The notes beneath the pieces were generated by a model. The model was not told the DNA's origin and did no database searches. It was given only the letters and a program-made list of their open reading frames with translations. This document shows positions 33,960-45,963 of a DNA stretch of 64,000 bases, in pieces (positions within the stretch are counted from its first letter, which is position 1; each line of letters opens with the position of its first letter). The position numbers and the translations under genes are program-made. Source of the stretch: Phlebiopsis flavidoalba (taxonomy: Eukaryota > Basidiomycota > Agaricomycetes > Polyporales > Phanerochaetaceae); contig JAOCPU010000039.1 in NCBI GenBank assembly GCA_035772785.1, positions 248,001-312,000 of the forward strand, read 5' to 3'.

Positions 33960-35931
33960 ATTCAGCCATGTGTGTCAGCCAAGGAGGCGCACCCCTGCGG
34001 CATCCGCGCGCTCGTGGGTGGGGGGGCTTCGTCGGCGGCGACTGTCGCGTGGACTTGCGAAGTAGCGGCGTGCTATCCGTCAATGCTACGGGGGTTCTGA
34101 ACTCGCAACGTTCGCGCAGGCAGGCGGGTCCCGTGCGTAGGGGGTGCGCGGGAGAGGAAGGGGGGGAGGTCGCGGATAAGGCCGGCAGGTTTTGCGAGCG
34201 CGCCGGCCAGGTGCAACATAGTAGGGTGCGTGGCGGTGCTGGCCCGAGACGGGGTTGCGGGTCGTGCGGTGCGGTGCGGGGGTCAGGCTGCTGGCGTACG
34301 ATCCGTCGAACTGGCCGGGGATATGGCTCCGAACGGGAGCGTGCACGTACAAGCACAGAAGGGTGAGGCGGTTAGAGAAACAGCGTGGTAGGCAGTGTGG
34401 TTGCTATCGCGGGGGGCATCGCGAGGAGGGCGGGGCCGGGAGGCGCGACCGGTGCTCGTGTCGAGGGCCCCGTATGGGCAGAAGGAGCGCCGACAGCAGC
34501 TGCTGACGGGGGCCAGGGTGGCGTGCAGGCAGCCTAGCCAAGTCGGTGGGTGGGGGGGGGCGAGGTTCGCGACGTCCCCACGGGCGAGATTGCGCCTCAG
34601 GAATCCCCGATGAGCTTCGCCACGCGCCCTCGTGGCAACTTGGACAAGGCGTTACGTCCCCCGTGTGGGCGCTCGCTGGGACGAGGTCTCCCTTAGCGCT
34701 AGACATCTGCATCCAAGGCGGCATAATAGCGCATGTGTGAGCGGTGGATACGCTGGTCGCTGTTAGCACGCACCCGCCGCAGAGGACGAGTTTTTTGGAG
34801 GCCGGCACTAGACAACCGGTGAATAGTATGGAGGCTCGAGGAGGGGGGTCAGGGTGCGTGGGAAGGCCCATCGTCCGCCATCCAGCCACCCTAGAACGCG
34901 ATTCGCAATGGGAGCAAGACGGGTCTCGACGTGCCGACGTGCATTCCGCTGTAGACCTTGTTACCCCACTTTGGCTGCTGACTGCCACCAAACACCCTGC
35001 GCTGCTGGCCTGCTAAGAGGTGGGGAATGAGTAGGCTGGATAGAGACAGATGGTCCTGCGGCTGCACCGCAGCCCTGCGCGGCGGGTGTGGAGGTAGCGC
35101 CAACAATGTGCGCACCCAGGAGCCTCAGAGAGCGGAGGGTTCGGGCCATGGGCCGGCTGGCTGGCTGATGCAGTCCGCCGAGGCTGGCTGCGTCTCGTGA
35201 CCCGATACAGCTGCATCAGAGATGGACGTGGAAGAACCTATGTGCCCCCAGTGCGCCGCTGTCAAAGCCACGCGTATTGCCGTCACGCGATTGTGACACG
35301 CTTAAATGGGATCCACGGGGGGTCACTGTGACAAAAGGGACCCCGGAGATGCGCCGGGTGCCCAGGCAGCGACGCGCCCACGAATCAGCAGGAGGCATCC
35401 GGGGATACGGATGCGCTGCGACGGACGGGTCGCGACGAGGGTGACGACCCAGACGCATGTTTTTCTCCGTCTTTTTCGTTGTGCGGTCCTCCCACCCAAA
35501 TACTACTGTGTATCAGACGGGGAATCAGAATCAGGACACTCACTCGTTTGGACGGATCGGACAATTCAGGCAGTGTCTTGTGGCAATTGACCTAGGTTTG
35601 GCCGAGTTTTGGGCAGGCGTGCGCTCGATCTGGGGAGTGTTCACGCGTGTACGTACGCTTCGGTCGTCCTCCAATTCAATCACCGCAGAGTCTCCTCCGC
35701 GTCAGTCCGTCGTCACCACCGCTTCCTCCCGACGAGCCCTCCTCCTCCCCTCCCAGATCCTCATTCCCACACTCGCGCGCGTCTTCCCATCAATTACCTT
35801 GCTCAACCAACTTTTCGCCCTCGCTTATATTTGGAAGCCCCCGAATCGCTGCATCCTCCCGCCTCCACGCCTCCTTCTCTTCTGCCAATCCGTTCCTCTC
35901 CCAGAAGCCACATCTCCGTCGTCCACCGACG
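33960..35931. other. GC-rich unassigned region and promoter of the 35932 gene
   Basis: From 33960 to 35200 there are many overlapping ORFs on both strands with no family match. From about 35660 to 35931 the + strand is strongly pyrimidine-rich, and a TATATTTGG stretch (about 35826-35834) lies roughly 100 bp upstream of the ATG at 35932. Together these look like a fungal core promoter with a CT-rich transcription start region. Confidence 0.4.
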
Positions 35932-36990
35932 ATGGCAGACCTCTATCCCACCTACGGTCGCCAGTACCAGCGACAGGACTCGTCGCCCACAACCACTACC
36001 AGCTCCAGGGCGAGGGTCCTCCAACCCGAGCACGGCGTCATGTACCCTCCGACCCTCGTCACCAACACCGCACGCCGCCGCGCGCCAGCAGCAGCGCCAA
36101 CGCCTCGCCTCGTCATCCATCCATCGATGACCCCCCAGGAGCCCCTCGCCCAACGACGCCCGACTAAAAAATCCAACTCGCCTGCGTCCCAGACCGCGTC
36201 CTCGCCCAAGCAAGAGTCGCCCACCTAGGGCCCCAAGCAGGACGGCATCCCGCCCCAGCCACCAAGCCCCAGGCGACCTTTACTCACCAAGCTCTACGCG
36301 TGCGTCCCCCCCCACTCATCCTATGCTGATGCCCTTGTTGACCGCCCCGCAGGCTGGCTCAGAACGACCAGGAAGAGACCCACGCACATGATCCGCATGG
36401 TGATCCGACGGCGAGCACCATCAGTTGTGTCGAGGGCTGCCAGAGGCACGCTCTCGGCGTGCACGTCCTCTACGATTGCTTTTGTACACCGCCAGATAGT
36501 GCACGCTTTTGCCAGCTGCTCGCGCCAGCTAAACGTACGTGCCCGCCCCCCACGCTCGCCCTTCCTTGCACCACCAGCACAACGCCACTGTTCAACATTT
36601 TTTTGATTTTGATGTCCGTGCTGACCTCCTCATCCCATCCCAGATCTTACGGTTGTCTTGCGCAAGAAGGTCAAACTCTCGCATAACGTCGACCCCGCCA
36701 TCCGGACGACCCTGACGCGCGAGCACCTGGTGTAAAGTGCCCAGAGCTATTCTCAGCGACCTGCGCCACACTCATCCGTACGCATTCGCTGCCCAAGCAC
36801 CCGACCCTCAACCGCGCCATTCCGCTTTCCGCCGAGGCGGTATATCAAGTGTGGTTCGAACTTGTGGCAAGAGGCAAGGCCGCGTGCACTACTCACGCGC
36901 TGCTCCAAGCCGCGGCCCAAAGCGGGGGACAATGTGTCGACCCGGTGCACCCACACATAACCGCCAGCACAAGGTCTCCCGTATAACAGG
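35932..36990 (+). CDS. Unrecognised protein, disordered N-terminus and conserved-looking C-terminal half
   Basis: ATG at 35932 follows a CT-rich promoter. Exon 1 begins MADLYPTYGRQYQRQDSSPT and is Ser/Thr/Pro/Arg-rich (LVIHPSMTPQEPLAQRRPTK), probably disordered, ending near 36295. After an intron (acceptor CCCGCAG near 36352): LAQNDQEETHAHDPHGDP, HALGVHVLYDCFCTPPD, SARFCQLLAPAK, then a GTACGT donor (36538) and an acceptor CCCAG (36642). The next exon reads LTVVLRKKVKLSHNVDP, IRTTLTREHLV and, after a shift, CATLIRTHSLPKHPTLNRA, IPLSAEAVYQVWFELVARGK. The splice signals and alternating but continuous open blocks support a real gene. I do not recognise the family. The 3' end is uncertain. Confidence 0.55.
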
Positions 36991-37244
36991 CCCCTCTATG
37001 TATGAACCCCCACACGGACCTGGTGGGCTGTTCACCCTCTTGGCTCGCCCCGCCGGGAATCGCGTGGGTTGTCTCCCGCGCCTGGCTCGTTCACCACCGC
37101 TCACGCAATCGGACGGCTTGCCGGCTGGGGGGCGTCGTAACCCACGCACCGCCTAGATACTCACCGCCGCTCACATTTCCCCTAGTCTAGTCCCCTCGGA
37201 CCCGCACCCCCCGTCCTCGCTGTCGAACCCATAGCCACAACGGG

Positions 37245-38436
37245 ATGTACTCGCACCACTACCCGCTCACGCCGGCGGACACACGACACCGCCGCCGTCG
37301 TCCGCGTTCACGCCCCTGTCGTCGTACCCGAGCGCCAACTCGAGCAGCAGAGACATGCTGCTGCCCTCGCCGAGCTCGGCGTACTCGCACTCGGAGCCGT
37401 CCTCCTGGGGCTTCTCGAACGGCGGCTCCGCGCGCCGCACAGCTCGGGCTCCCTCTCGAGCCTGCTCAACCCCAACACCTCGGGCGCGAGCTGGGTACGG
37501 CTCGCGGCCCCCGACGAGCATCAACACCTACCCGCCGTCGTACGGCGCGCTCCCCCGCGCAACCCGCGCACCACGGCGGCAGCGTCGCCGGACAGCCGGC
37601 CCGCGACACGGGGTACAGCGTGTCGAGCATCTCGAGCATCCTCGCCGCCGTACGAGGACGCGCCGGCGCACGCGTACGGCGATGTACTCGCGGCCGGGCT
37701 CGAGGCACCGCCCGCTCACGCCCGCGTCGAGCCGGCCGCCGTCGAGCAAGGCCGCGCCGTACGGCCCCGGCAGCCTCTCCGTGCGGCGCGACGGCGCCAC
37801 TCGCACGCGATGAGCCCGTACCCGTCGCCGTACGGCGAGCACGCGCCGCCGCAGAGCGCGCATTCGGACCGTCCCGAGCACGAGCCCGCACCCCGGCGAG
37901 GGGAGGCGCACGGCGCGCCGCCGAGCGCGATGCCGCGCGTGCGCAGCATGATGGGGCTCCCATGAGCGGCGGCGGCGGCGGCGGCGCCGAGTACGGGTTC
38001 AATCCCGCCCAGGCGGATTTTGCGATCTATGGCGTCGGTCGACGACGCGCATCACCACCACCACGCGGCGGGCGGGGTGTATGGACGCAGTGTGCGGCCG
38101 AGCACGAGCGCGTCGAGTCTGTCGGGGAGCTCGTCGGCGGCGAATACGCCCGGGGCGGACGGGTACGGCAGGAGGCGCGCGGACATCAAACGATGTGAGT
38201 AAGTCGTTTTTTACTTGTCTTTCCCCCCCTTCTCCCTCCCCCCCCTTCTCCCTACCCTGGACGTGTTGTTTTGCATGTTTGCCTCGCCCGTCGCGCGCAG
38301 CTATTTACCCTCTCGCCCCTCCTGTGTATCTCTAGACGGCCCCCGCTGACGCACCACTCTAGTCTCGCCCGACTTCGGCTTCGTGCAGATGAACGACCAT
38401 ATCCCGCAACTACTCTAAGCACGCCGCGGACCTCTA
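37245..38436 (+). CDS. Ser/Pro/Tyr-rich unrecognised protein, probably a nuclear regulator
   Basis: Start MYSHHYPLTPA at 37245. Through several frame shifts the protein reads as a low-complexity chain: MLLPSPSSAYSHSEPSSWGF, GSLSSLLNPNTSGASW, PPTSINTYPPSYGALP, SRPSSSKA-like blocks, GPGSLSVRRD, SHAMSPYPSPYGEH, MPRVRSMMGLP, YGFNPAQADFAI, and GRSVRPSTSASSLSGSSSAA followed by NTPGADGYG. The exon ends at a GTGAGT donor (about 38197). The last exon, after an AG at about 38362, reads SPDFGFVQMNDHIPQ and then, with one shift, a short tail ending TAG 38434-38436. Similar Ser/Pro-rich tails occur in basidiomycete transcription factors, but no DNA-binding domain is visible, so function is open. It may be the 3' part of a larger gene. 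Confidence 0.5.
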
Positions 38437-39951
38437 GGCCCCGGAGCTTCGCTCTTAGATTCTCCCCGACCGCATACATACCACTTCCCCGTTTGTTTTG
38501 TGACACTTGTGCAGTTTCTTTTCAGTTTTGCGTTTGCATGTTTTAGAGCCACCCTCGCATTCCGCTCCTGTTTTCGCGCTCGCTTGCTGTCCTGCTGTAC
38601 CGCTCCTGTCCAGAAAACCCTTTCTTCTCTCTCGTCTCTCTTGTACATCTGTAGCCGTCCCCGTCTGTCTGTCTCGCAGTTGGTGTGTGTCCAGCAGAGC
38701 AAATGACATTTTTTAAATTGCCGCGATCGAGGGGGTTCGCCTTTGTGGCGGCGCAACGCATCAGGGCATCAGAGAAGGCGCGATCGTGGGAAACATCCAT
38801 CTGTGTGTGCACTCAGTGCGACGTTGCGCAGCGTTGCGCCGATGAAAGCATCAGAAGACGCCGCCGCGTCCGTTTGCATAACCCTTTTGCGTATGCATAT
38901 GCAACTAAACTTACAATTTGAACCTCCGCCTACCCTTTGCATATGCAACTTACAATTTACTTCCGCCTACCCTTTGCATATGCAACTTACAGTTTACCTC
39001 CGCCTATATTGAATTACACTTTTCGCATTTGATCCCGGGGACTGTATGTAAGGCCTCCCATGTGCAGCTGCTTGGCGGCGGCGGGCTAGGCATATCGAGC
39101 GCGATCGCGGGATGCTACTAATCGCACAGGGTCTACGTGTAGTAGGAAGTTTGTCAGTGGGCATGGGGGCCCTCGGGCAGGACAGGGCGATTGGGGGGAC
39201 GGCGCATGTCGGGATGCTGCTGGAGGGTTTGATTTGATTTTTACTGGTGTCGCATTGGTAGATTGACCCGGTGTGCCAGCGCATGTGCTGGTGCGTCGGT
39301 GACGCGGACGGACGGGTGCGGGTGCGGTACGCTGTGTGGGTCATGTTTTGAGTGGTGCGTTTTTTTGCGAAAGAGTGGGGTGAGGCGCTCGGGCAACTGT
39401 TGTGGGCTGCTCGGCGAGTGATTCATCAGCGCGGATGCATATGCAGCGACGGCCGTCCGACGGGCTCTTCGTGGGCCATTCGTAGTAGGGGCGCACCGCC
39501 CGCAGGTGACGTTTTGAGATTAGATTTCAGCTCGCAGGGCTGGCCTGAAGCCTGCGCTGGGCGCGCGCGCGCGCCTCTTGCGATCACAGATGTCGATGGC
39601 TTGTTTGCGAGTGTGGGCGACGGAGCGCAGGCGCCCAACCGCGCGCTGAGACGCGAGCACGGTCGCTGCGCTGCGCTGCCCGACGCTGACCATCCCACGG
39701 CCTCTGCGCACGCAGAGCTGAGCAAGCCCGCCCCCGCGCCCGTTCGCCCCCGCACGGATCCTCCAGGCGCAGCACAACCGTCAGCTGTGTCTTCTCGCTG
39801 TTCCGGCTGCGACCTCGCCCGCCGTGTCCCTACGTGCTCCGTGCTCCCGTGAGCCTGCGCGCATTGCGTATTCGCCCGCTCGCGCTGCACGCACCCTCTT
39901 CTGTTCGAAGCGGCCCCAGAAGCATACCCACATACCCGGCCTGCCACGATC
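38437..39951. other. Intergenic region upstream of the CLASP gene
   Basis: T/C-rich up to about 38700 (3' flank of the preceding gene), then the short tandem repeat at 38882-39006, then a G-rich stretch. From 39620 the + strand is rich in short GC motifs, with an alternating GC run near 39564. No coding frame is convincing; the ORFs at 39352-39852 (+) and 39426-39983 (-) overlap each other and lack motifs. The CLASP promoter must lie at the right end. Confidence 0.4.
38882..39006. repeat. 37-bp tandem repeat, about three copies, with a TGCATATGCA palindrome
   Basis: Two 37-bp units (38933-38969 and 38970-39006) begin CCCTTTGCATATGCAACTTA and end CCGCCTA, differing at only two positions. A longer, more diverged unit (38882-38932) precedes them and contains an extra GTATGC. 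Every unit carries the 10-bp palindrome TGCATATGCA, which could bind a protein. Confidence 0.85.
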
Positions 39952-42900
39952 ATGGGCGATAGCACCATCGAGCGGCTTATCAACCTCTGCAGATCGAACG
40001 GTGCGTCGCGCGAGCCGTTTTTTTTTTTTTGTCGCGAGGCGACGCACGCTCACGCTCACGCGCCCCGCACGCGATTCCCTCGGCCAGATGTCGACGTCAG
40101 AGTAGACGCGGTGACAAAGCTGCAGGCAGAGTTCGAGGCTGGCGCAGAGGTGCGTGACCGCTCTTCGTTCGTTTCTTTTTCGTTCGGCTCAACTCTCTGG
40201 GTGCATCGCGAAGATTTCAGACACAGACGGCCTCTTAACGGCTCTCAAGGCGTGTCTGCGCACCCCAAACCAGCACCTCACCACCGCCGCCGCTTCCTGC
40301 GCGGATACCCCCCCTGCTGCCCCTCCTCGTCGCCCGTCCGACCCTCACCGCGTCCCAGAGCACCGTCTCGCCCCATGCCTCCACCTCCTCCACGCCACCT
40401 CTTCCGCATACTCGACGTGCCCATGCTCCGGCAGACCCTCAACGCGTTCCTCCCCGCAGGCGGCATCCTCGACCGCCTCGGCGACCCGCGCGAAACCGCG
40501 CCCGCGACGCCGCGCGCGAGTCCCTCGTGCTGTGCTCGCGGGTACGCCTTCCGCTGCGTGGCCCCACCAAAGCGCAGACCAAGGGCCCCGAGAGCCCCCT
40601 CGCGCTTGTTCGAGCGTTCGGCACCTCCGCGACGCGCTCGCCGCGCGCATGTGGCGCGTGCGCGAGGGCGCGCTGGGGACGCTCTGCGCGCTTTGCGCGC
40701 CGCGCACCACGCGTTTCCCGCTGCGCCCGTTCCTCGGCGCGCCTCGTCGACGCGCATCGAGGACCCCGAGAGCGCGGTGCGCGGCGCCGCGCTCGGCGCG
40801 CGCGGTCGTGCAGCCTGTTCACGGGCCCCGCGGTCTCGGACGCGGCGCGCGCGGACCTGCAAGAAGGAGATGGCGAAGAAGGGCGTAAGGAAGGCGATTG
40901 CGGAGAATGTCACGCCGCGCAGCTGCTCTCTGACGAGTATTGCGGGGGCAAGCCGCTTGTGCAGTCAAGGAGGAGGAGTATGTTTTGTGGGACGGGCGCG
41001 CCGACTTGCCTGGTAAGACGGCGGGCTTTGCGCCCGGGCGCAGTCTGTCGCGTCTCGGTGAGTGGGCAATGTGGAGAAGCTAGTCGCGGCCCGGCGAGTC
41101 GTGCAGCGGCAGGTCGTGTCGCCCCGCGCCCGGCGATCCTGCGATAGTGTAGTGCGGGCTCGGACATTAAGAGCTGTATATGTGAGCCGTTTCATTTTTT
41201 GTGCTACTGCACGATTTCTAATTGGTTGCGCTAGATTGCATCAAGTAGAGACTTGAAACGAATTTGCGGGGATGCTCAAGCATTTCGAGGTGAGCGATCT
41301 GCGCGCATGGGGCTGTTGTGGCGTCCGCTCAAGGCGCGTGCATAGGGGGAAAGAAGACGAGCACAATTGGGCGGCGCGTGAAAAGGCGATAAGTATCGTT
41401 GTTGCGCTTATTTGCTTCAAATGGGACGTTGACACGATCTGGTTAAAAGGACACTTTTCATGGCTGGGCGCAAAAAATGGGTATTATTGAAACTGCGTCA
41501 TTGAAAAGACGGGTAACGCAACTTTGCCGCACCGGGTAGTGTTTCCGTTGTTGTTAGTTGCTGTCTGGGCTGGACGTGCGGGCCCGTCTGTAGCTCGGCG
41601 CAGTCTGCGCACTACGGTCGCGGCAAACACACCTGCTCGCTCTACGCAGAATAGCTTGCCACCGTTGCGCTGGCGGGCCCGCACTTGGACGCGTCCGCCG
41701 AGACGCTGTACATCAACCTGCCACCAAGATGGCGAGATCTGACGAAAAAAGATTATCGCGCAGCAATCCCAGGCGACGGTCACGACCACTCATAGAACCC
41801 CACCACACCTGCGCCGCTGTTCCCTGCGGACCCTCCTGCCGCTTCTTCTGGCCGCCGCGGTGCAGGACAAGGCGAAGCAGACTCGCACTGTACGCGCATG
41901 GGCCACCTGCGCAGGTACCTCGCCGCACACGCCGGGGTGGGGGGGGGCACATCGCGCGTCTATGCCGCGCCGCACGGGCAATCGGAGGGCATCCGGCGGC
42001 GTCGACACGCTCGAGCGCAGCGTCCGCCGCGTGCCTCGCATACGCGAATCCTCCCGCCGTCAAGGGACTAGCCAGCGCGCCCATTGTGTTCTGGCTCTTC
42101 GACGAGACGCCAGGCACGAGCGCGCGCACTGCGGCTGCTGCTCGACGCGCTCGACCCCGTGCCGCGCGCCGCCAGCTGGAGAAGTGGCGTGTCTCCGCGC
42201 CCACGCATGAGGCGTCTCAACGCGCCAACCCCGCGACCCCCCGCCCAGCCCGCGCAGGCGAAGAAGAGCAGCGTCGTGCGGCCGCCATACGCCTCGCCTA
42301 GGTGCCACTCCGCAGACCAAGCGCGCGCGTCCATCGCACACCGCGCCCCTCCGACGCTCCGCCACCAGGCGACGACGGCGACCGCGGCCCGCCGCGGCGC
42401 GCACGACGTCCCCGCCCGCTCGCGCGCGCGCCGCGTCGCATCATCTCTCTCTACCGGGCCCAACCGCATGGCAGTGCCTCGGTCAAACTCGTCCGCCCCG
42501 CGCGCAGCCTGTCGTCTCCGCGAGCCTCGCTCATCGAACCCGCTCCGCCGCGGCTTCGTACCCCACCGTGGGGACTGCGACCGCCCCGCGCGCCCGCGGC
42601 ACCGCTGCAGGGGGGGGAGCCCGCCGTCCCCGCCTTCGCCTCGCCAGGCTACGCGCGCCGCGTCTCCCTCGCCGCTCGGTCGGCTCGCCCGGAGCACCGT
42701 GCGCGCGGCGACGGGCTCCGCCGCGCGATGCACACCGCGCCTGGTCCGTCCGCGCATGCCCGCCGCGGGGGCTACGCGTGAGAGCCTCTGCAGCGCTCGC
42801 GTTCGCGAGACGGACTCGCTGCTGCTCGCGAGCAAACATCCCGATCCCGGACGGGGAGCGACGAGGACATGGAGATCGACGTGTCGTTTGCCGGGCCGTA

Positions 42901-44890
42901 CCCCGCGGCGAGCCTGGGCAGCCGGGGGAGTGTCGGGGGGCGAGGTGGGCGCGGGGTCGCCCGCCCGCGGGGGCCGCCGCCGTTGCTGGTCGAGGATGCG
43001 CTGCGGGCGGCGCGCGGAGGCAGGCGGAGAGCGCGGCGGAGCGGCTGTTGGAGCTTGTTGATCCCGACGAGGAGGCGGCTGCTGCACCCGCTGCGCACGC
43101 CGCGGCGGCGTGAAGAGCGCGAGGGGAGGATAAAATTATTGGTGGCGGCGGCGGCGGCGTGGGGGGGGGGGGGGGGGCGGCGGCGGTGCCGCCGATGCCG
43201 CCGCAGACGCCTGCGCGGCGGGCGTGCGGCACGCGGCGATGTTCCAGGACAGTCCCGCGTACCAAGGCGCGGGCGACGACGAGCCCGTTTGACGTGATCA
43301 CAACGGGCAGGCGGTGGACAATGTCTGGTGGCGGGGAAGCGGCTGGCGCGTGAGTGTATTTTCGCGCTTTCGTTTACCGTTTGCGGGGCGGTTTCGCCTT
43401 TGGGAAGTGTTTTTGTGTGCTGCCCCTCTCATTCGCCCTCCTGCGCTGATGCCGGCGCGGGGGCAGGAGGTGGTCCCGCGCGCTGCATTTATCAGTTGGG
43501 CTGTATTGGCTGATCCTTTTCCTCCCCGTCCGTTTTCTCTCACAGTCGTGGACGAGGACCCTGCAGTCAGAACGGGCGAAGCTTCCGATCGTCTAGAGCA
43601 GCTCAAAGGGCTCACTGCCGCGCTGGAGCACGGTCCCGCGGACGTCCCTCGTGCTCCAGAAGCTCGCCCGGTTCTGCAGGCTGCATCCGGTGCGCGAACC
43701 TATCGCACCCATCAGCAGCCCCCGCCGGCCGTTTCCGGCCTCCTGAGCAGCCCCCCGCCCGCTTTGGACACGGACGCGGGCGCTGTGGACCCAGGGCAAG
43801 GCGTTCGAACGGCTGTTTGCTGCCCTCGCAGAGGCCCTGGACCCAGGCAAGGTGCGTGCGCTCTGATTTGCTGGTTGCGAGTGCTCGCGCGCGAGCTGTG
43901 CGAGGGACCCAGCCCCCGCCGTGGTGGGCCCGTCTTATTCATGAGAGCGCTTTCGCAGGGGGCTTCCGAGCTGGAGTACGGTTTGGTGAAGTGTGGGGGG
44001 GGGGTGGGGGGATCGGTCCTGTGGGAGATGCTCGAGCATCAGGCCCCGCTCCTCGAGGGCCGCGAGAGTGCCGACATTTTTTTGCACTGCTGCTCCTCAG
44101 GGTGCGGAGCAGTGCGCACGCAACGGTGCGTCCGCGGGCCCCCTGCGGTGCTCGTTGCTGTGTGGGCATTGCGCCCCGTCGTGCTGACCCCTCCCGCAGG
44201 TGCTGCTCGCGACGACTAATTTTAGGGACATGCTCGCGTCCCGCGTCGAGCCCGTGTACGGCCTCACCACGCTGTGCACGCGAGCATATTCCCGTGCGTT
44301 CCGGGAGCAATCCGCGCGCGGACCAGCAGCACCAGCGGCGGCGGCGGCGGCGGCGGGGACTTACGAGGAGCTCCTGAACGGGAACATATGCGTTCGGCCT
44401 GATCGTGCGCTGGGCAAGTTTCATCCTGCGGCTTGCCGGCGAGGTTCTCGAAGACGAGCTGCCCCGGCTGAGGATCACGTTGACATCGGGTACGCGGCAC
44501 CGCGGATTTGCGCACGCATTGTACCCCTATTGACCGCGCGCGCCGCGAAACCGCGCACACACGCGCACGCTTTTTGCAGGCACTCACGGACATGTCTTCC
44601 GAGTCTTCGCTCGTCGTCGTGAGGGAGGCCGCCGCGGCGTCGATTCATTCGCGGCGCAGCATCGTGCTCCGCGACGAGGGCCACCTCTTTCTGCTCCTCG
44701 ACGGCCTCCCCGAGGACAAGTAAAAACCTGCTCACGTACCTCTTTGACAAGCACAACTGCCGCGGCGCCGCCCCCCGTTTGGCACCCGCCCGGCATGGAG
44801 AAGCTCGAGCGCGAGATGCGCCGCCTCGACGGCCGCACGAGCATCGCGCCCCTGCGCCCAAGCCGTCCCCGCCGCCAACCCGTTTGCGTG
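39952..44890 (+). CDS. CLASP/Stu1-family microtubule-associated protein, GC-rich and heavily frame-broken
   Basis: CLASP (CLIP-associated protein; Stu1 and Cls1 are yeast counterparts) binds and stabilises microtubules at plus ends and the spindle through TOG/HEAT repeats. Landmarks in order: MGDSTIERLINLCRSN (39952); VTKLQAEFEAGAE, intron, ISDTDGLLTALKACLRTP (about 40205); VPMLRQTLNAFLPAGGILD (40417); MWRVREGALGTLCAL (about 40650); VRKAIAENVTAQLLSDEY; HNWAAREKAI (about 41362, a TOG signature of this family); Ser/Arg/Pro-rich linker (42250-43300); EQLKGLTAALEHG and KAFERLFAALAEALDPGK, intron, ASELEYGLV, WEMLEHQAPLLEGRES (about 44020); FRDMLASRVEPVYGLTTL (about 44222); LPAEVLEDELPRLRITL; SSLVVVREAAAAS; FLLLDGLPEDK; GMEKLEREMRRLDGRTS (44793). 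Probable end PAANPFA near 44890. The length (about 4.9 kb) fits. Third codon positions are overwhelmingly G/C. More than a dozen +/-1 shifts. Confidence 0.9.
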
Positions 44891-45963
44891 ACGGGCCCCC
44901 GCCGCTGTCCGTGGTCTCCCCCCACCCTCCCCCTGCGTCCAGCGCGCGCTGTGCGTCCGTGTGTAACCCTGCTGTGTCCCCCTCCCTCTCGCAAACTCTA
45001 ATCTCTCTTCTGATGTTCTCCGTCGTGCTGCTATTCATGCTGTCCTGCCCAGGTCCTTTGATCGTCTGTTCGTTTTCATTCATCAGTTCATCTCGTATCT
45101 TTGTTCTCTCCTGTTCGCCACCCTCGGATCCCTGTTCGTGTCCGCCAAGCTACCTAATATCAGCTCGCCAACCTTTTTTACAAGTGCTACGATGGTGCAA
45201 ATACGCGCGCGCACACACACAGGGGGGTGCCTCCCGCCTTTTGGGCAATCCAGCCCAGCGGGCGCGGTGATTCTGGGTGGCAGGGACCCCGTAGTAGCGC
45301 GTGACGCCGCGGCGCGAGAGGGTGCCCCCCCACCGGCCCCTCTTAGAGTCTGAGCGTGACATCTGCCGCGAGCCAAACGCTTGATTGGCGTGTTCTGCAG
45401 CTGCTGCTGCTGCTGCCGTCGGGCGGCGCGACTGGACCCTGGCGAAACCCCCCAACCTGGCGCACATACACACTCACACGCGTCGCCATGCTCAATGCTC
45501 ATGCGCACGCCCGCCCGTCGCCCCACCTGTGTGTGTATGTAAAAGGCTGCGACACGCCAAAAGCACCGAGGTGATCTTCGCGGAGTTGTGCCACCTGAAC
45601 CTTTTATTTCAGTCGGCGCACACCGAGCCGTGGCGACATGATGCAGCCGTGTGGTGTGCGGCTGGCTCCCCCCACAACGCGCGACCAAACATGTGAATTT
45701 TCCGCTCGCACGCCCCCGCATTATGCAAAGTTGAAAACAAATTCTACGCTGTTGTAATGTACTTGGTTGCTTCGCGAACGATGATGGGTCTGGCTAGGAT
45801 ATAGATCGGCGCAAGCTGGGGGGTGGATAGCATGTGCAATGGACCGCAGAACGACCTTGCTATGACGACATGGGACCGACGGCATCATGAGAACGCACTG
45901 GAGGGGGCGCAAGGGTCGAGAAACCGTCAGATCATGGTACGCAACGGAGGTAGATGAATTAAT
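44891..45963. other. Convergent intergenic region between the CLASP and PPR genes
   Basis: This contains the 3' flanks of two genes facing each other. The + side (44900-45150) is T/C-rich with TTCT-type tracts, as expected for a 3' UTR. ORFs on either strand (45083-45721 minus, 45385-45696 plus) overlap and have no motif. No additional gene is supported. Confidence 0.45.

Noticed and set aside
36846..36870. tRNA B-box-like GGTTCGAACTT
   Set aside because: It lies inside the open frame AEAVYQVWFELVARGK, and no A box or cloverleaf can be drawn around it.
42068..43087. Long minus-strand ORF (339 codons) and similar opposite-strand ORFs at 37466-38002 and 40278-40913
   Set aside because: They lie antisense to recognisable + genes in very GC-rich DNA, where antisense frames stay open because stop codons are rare. 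Their composition (Arg/Ala/Gly/Pro) has no motif.
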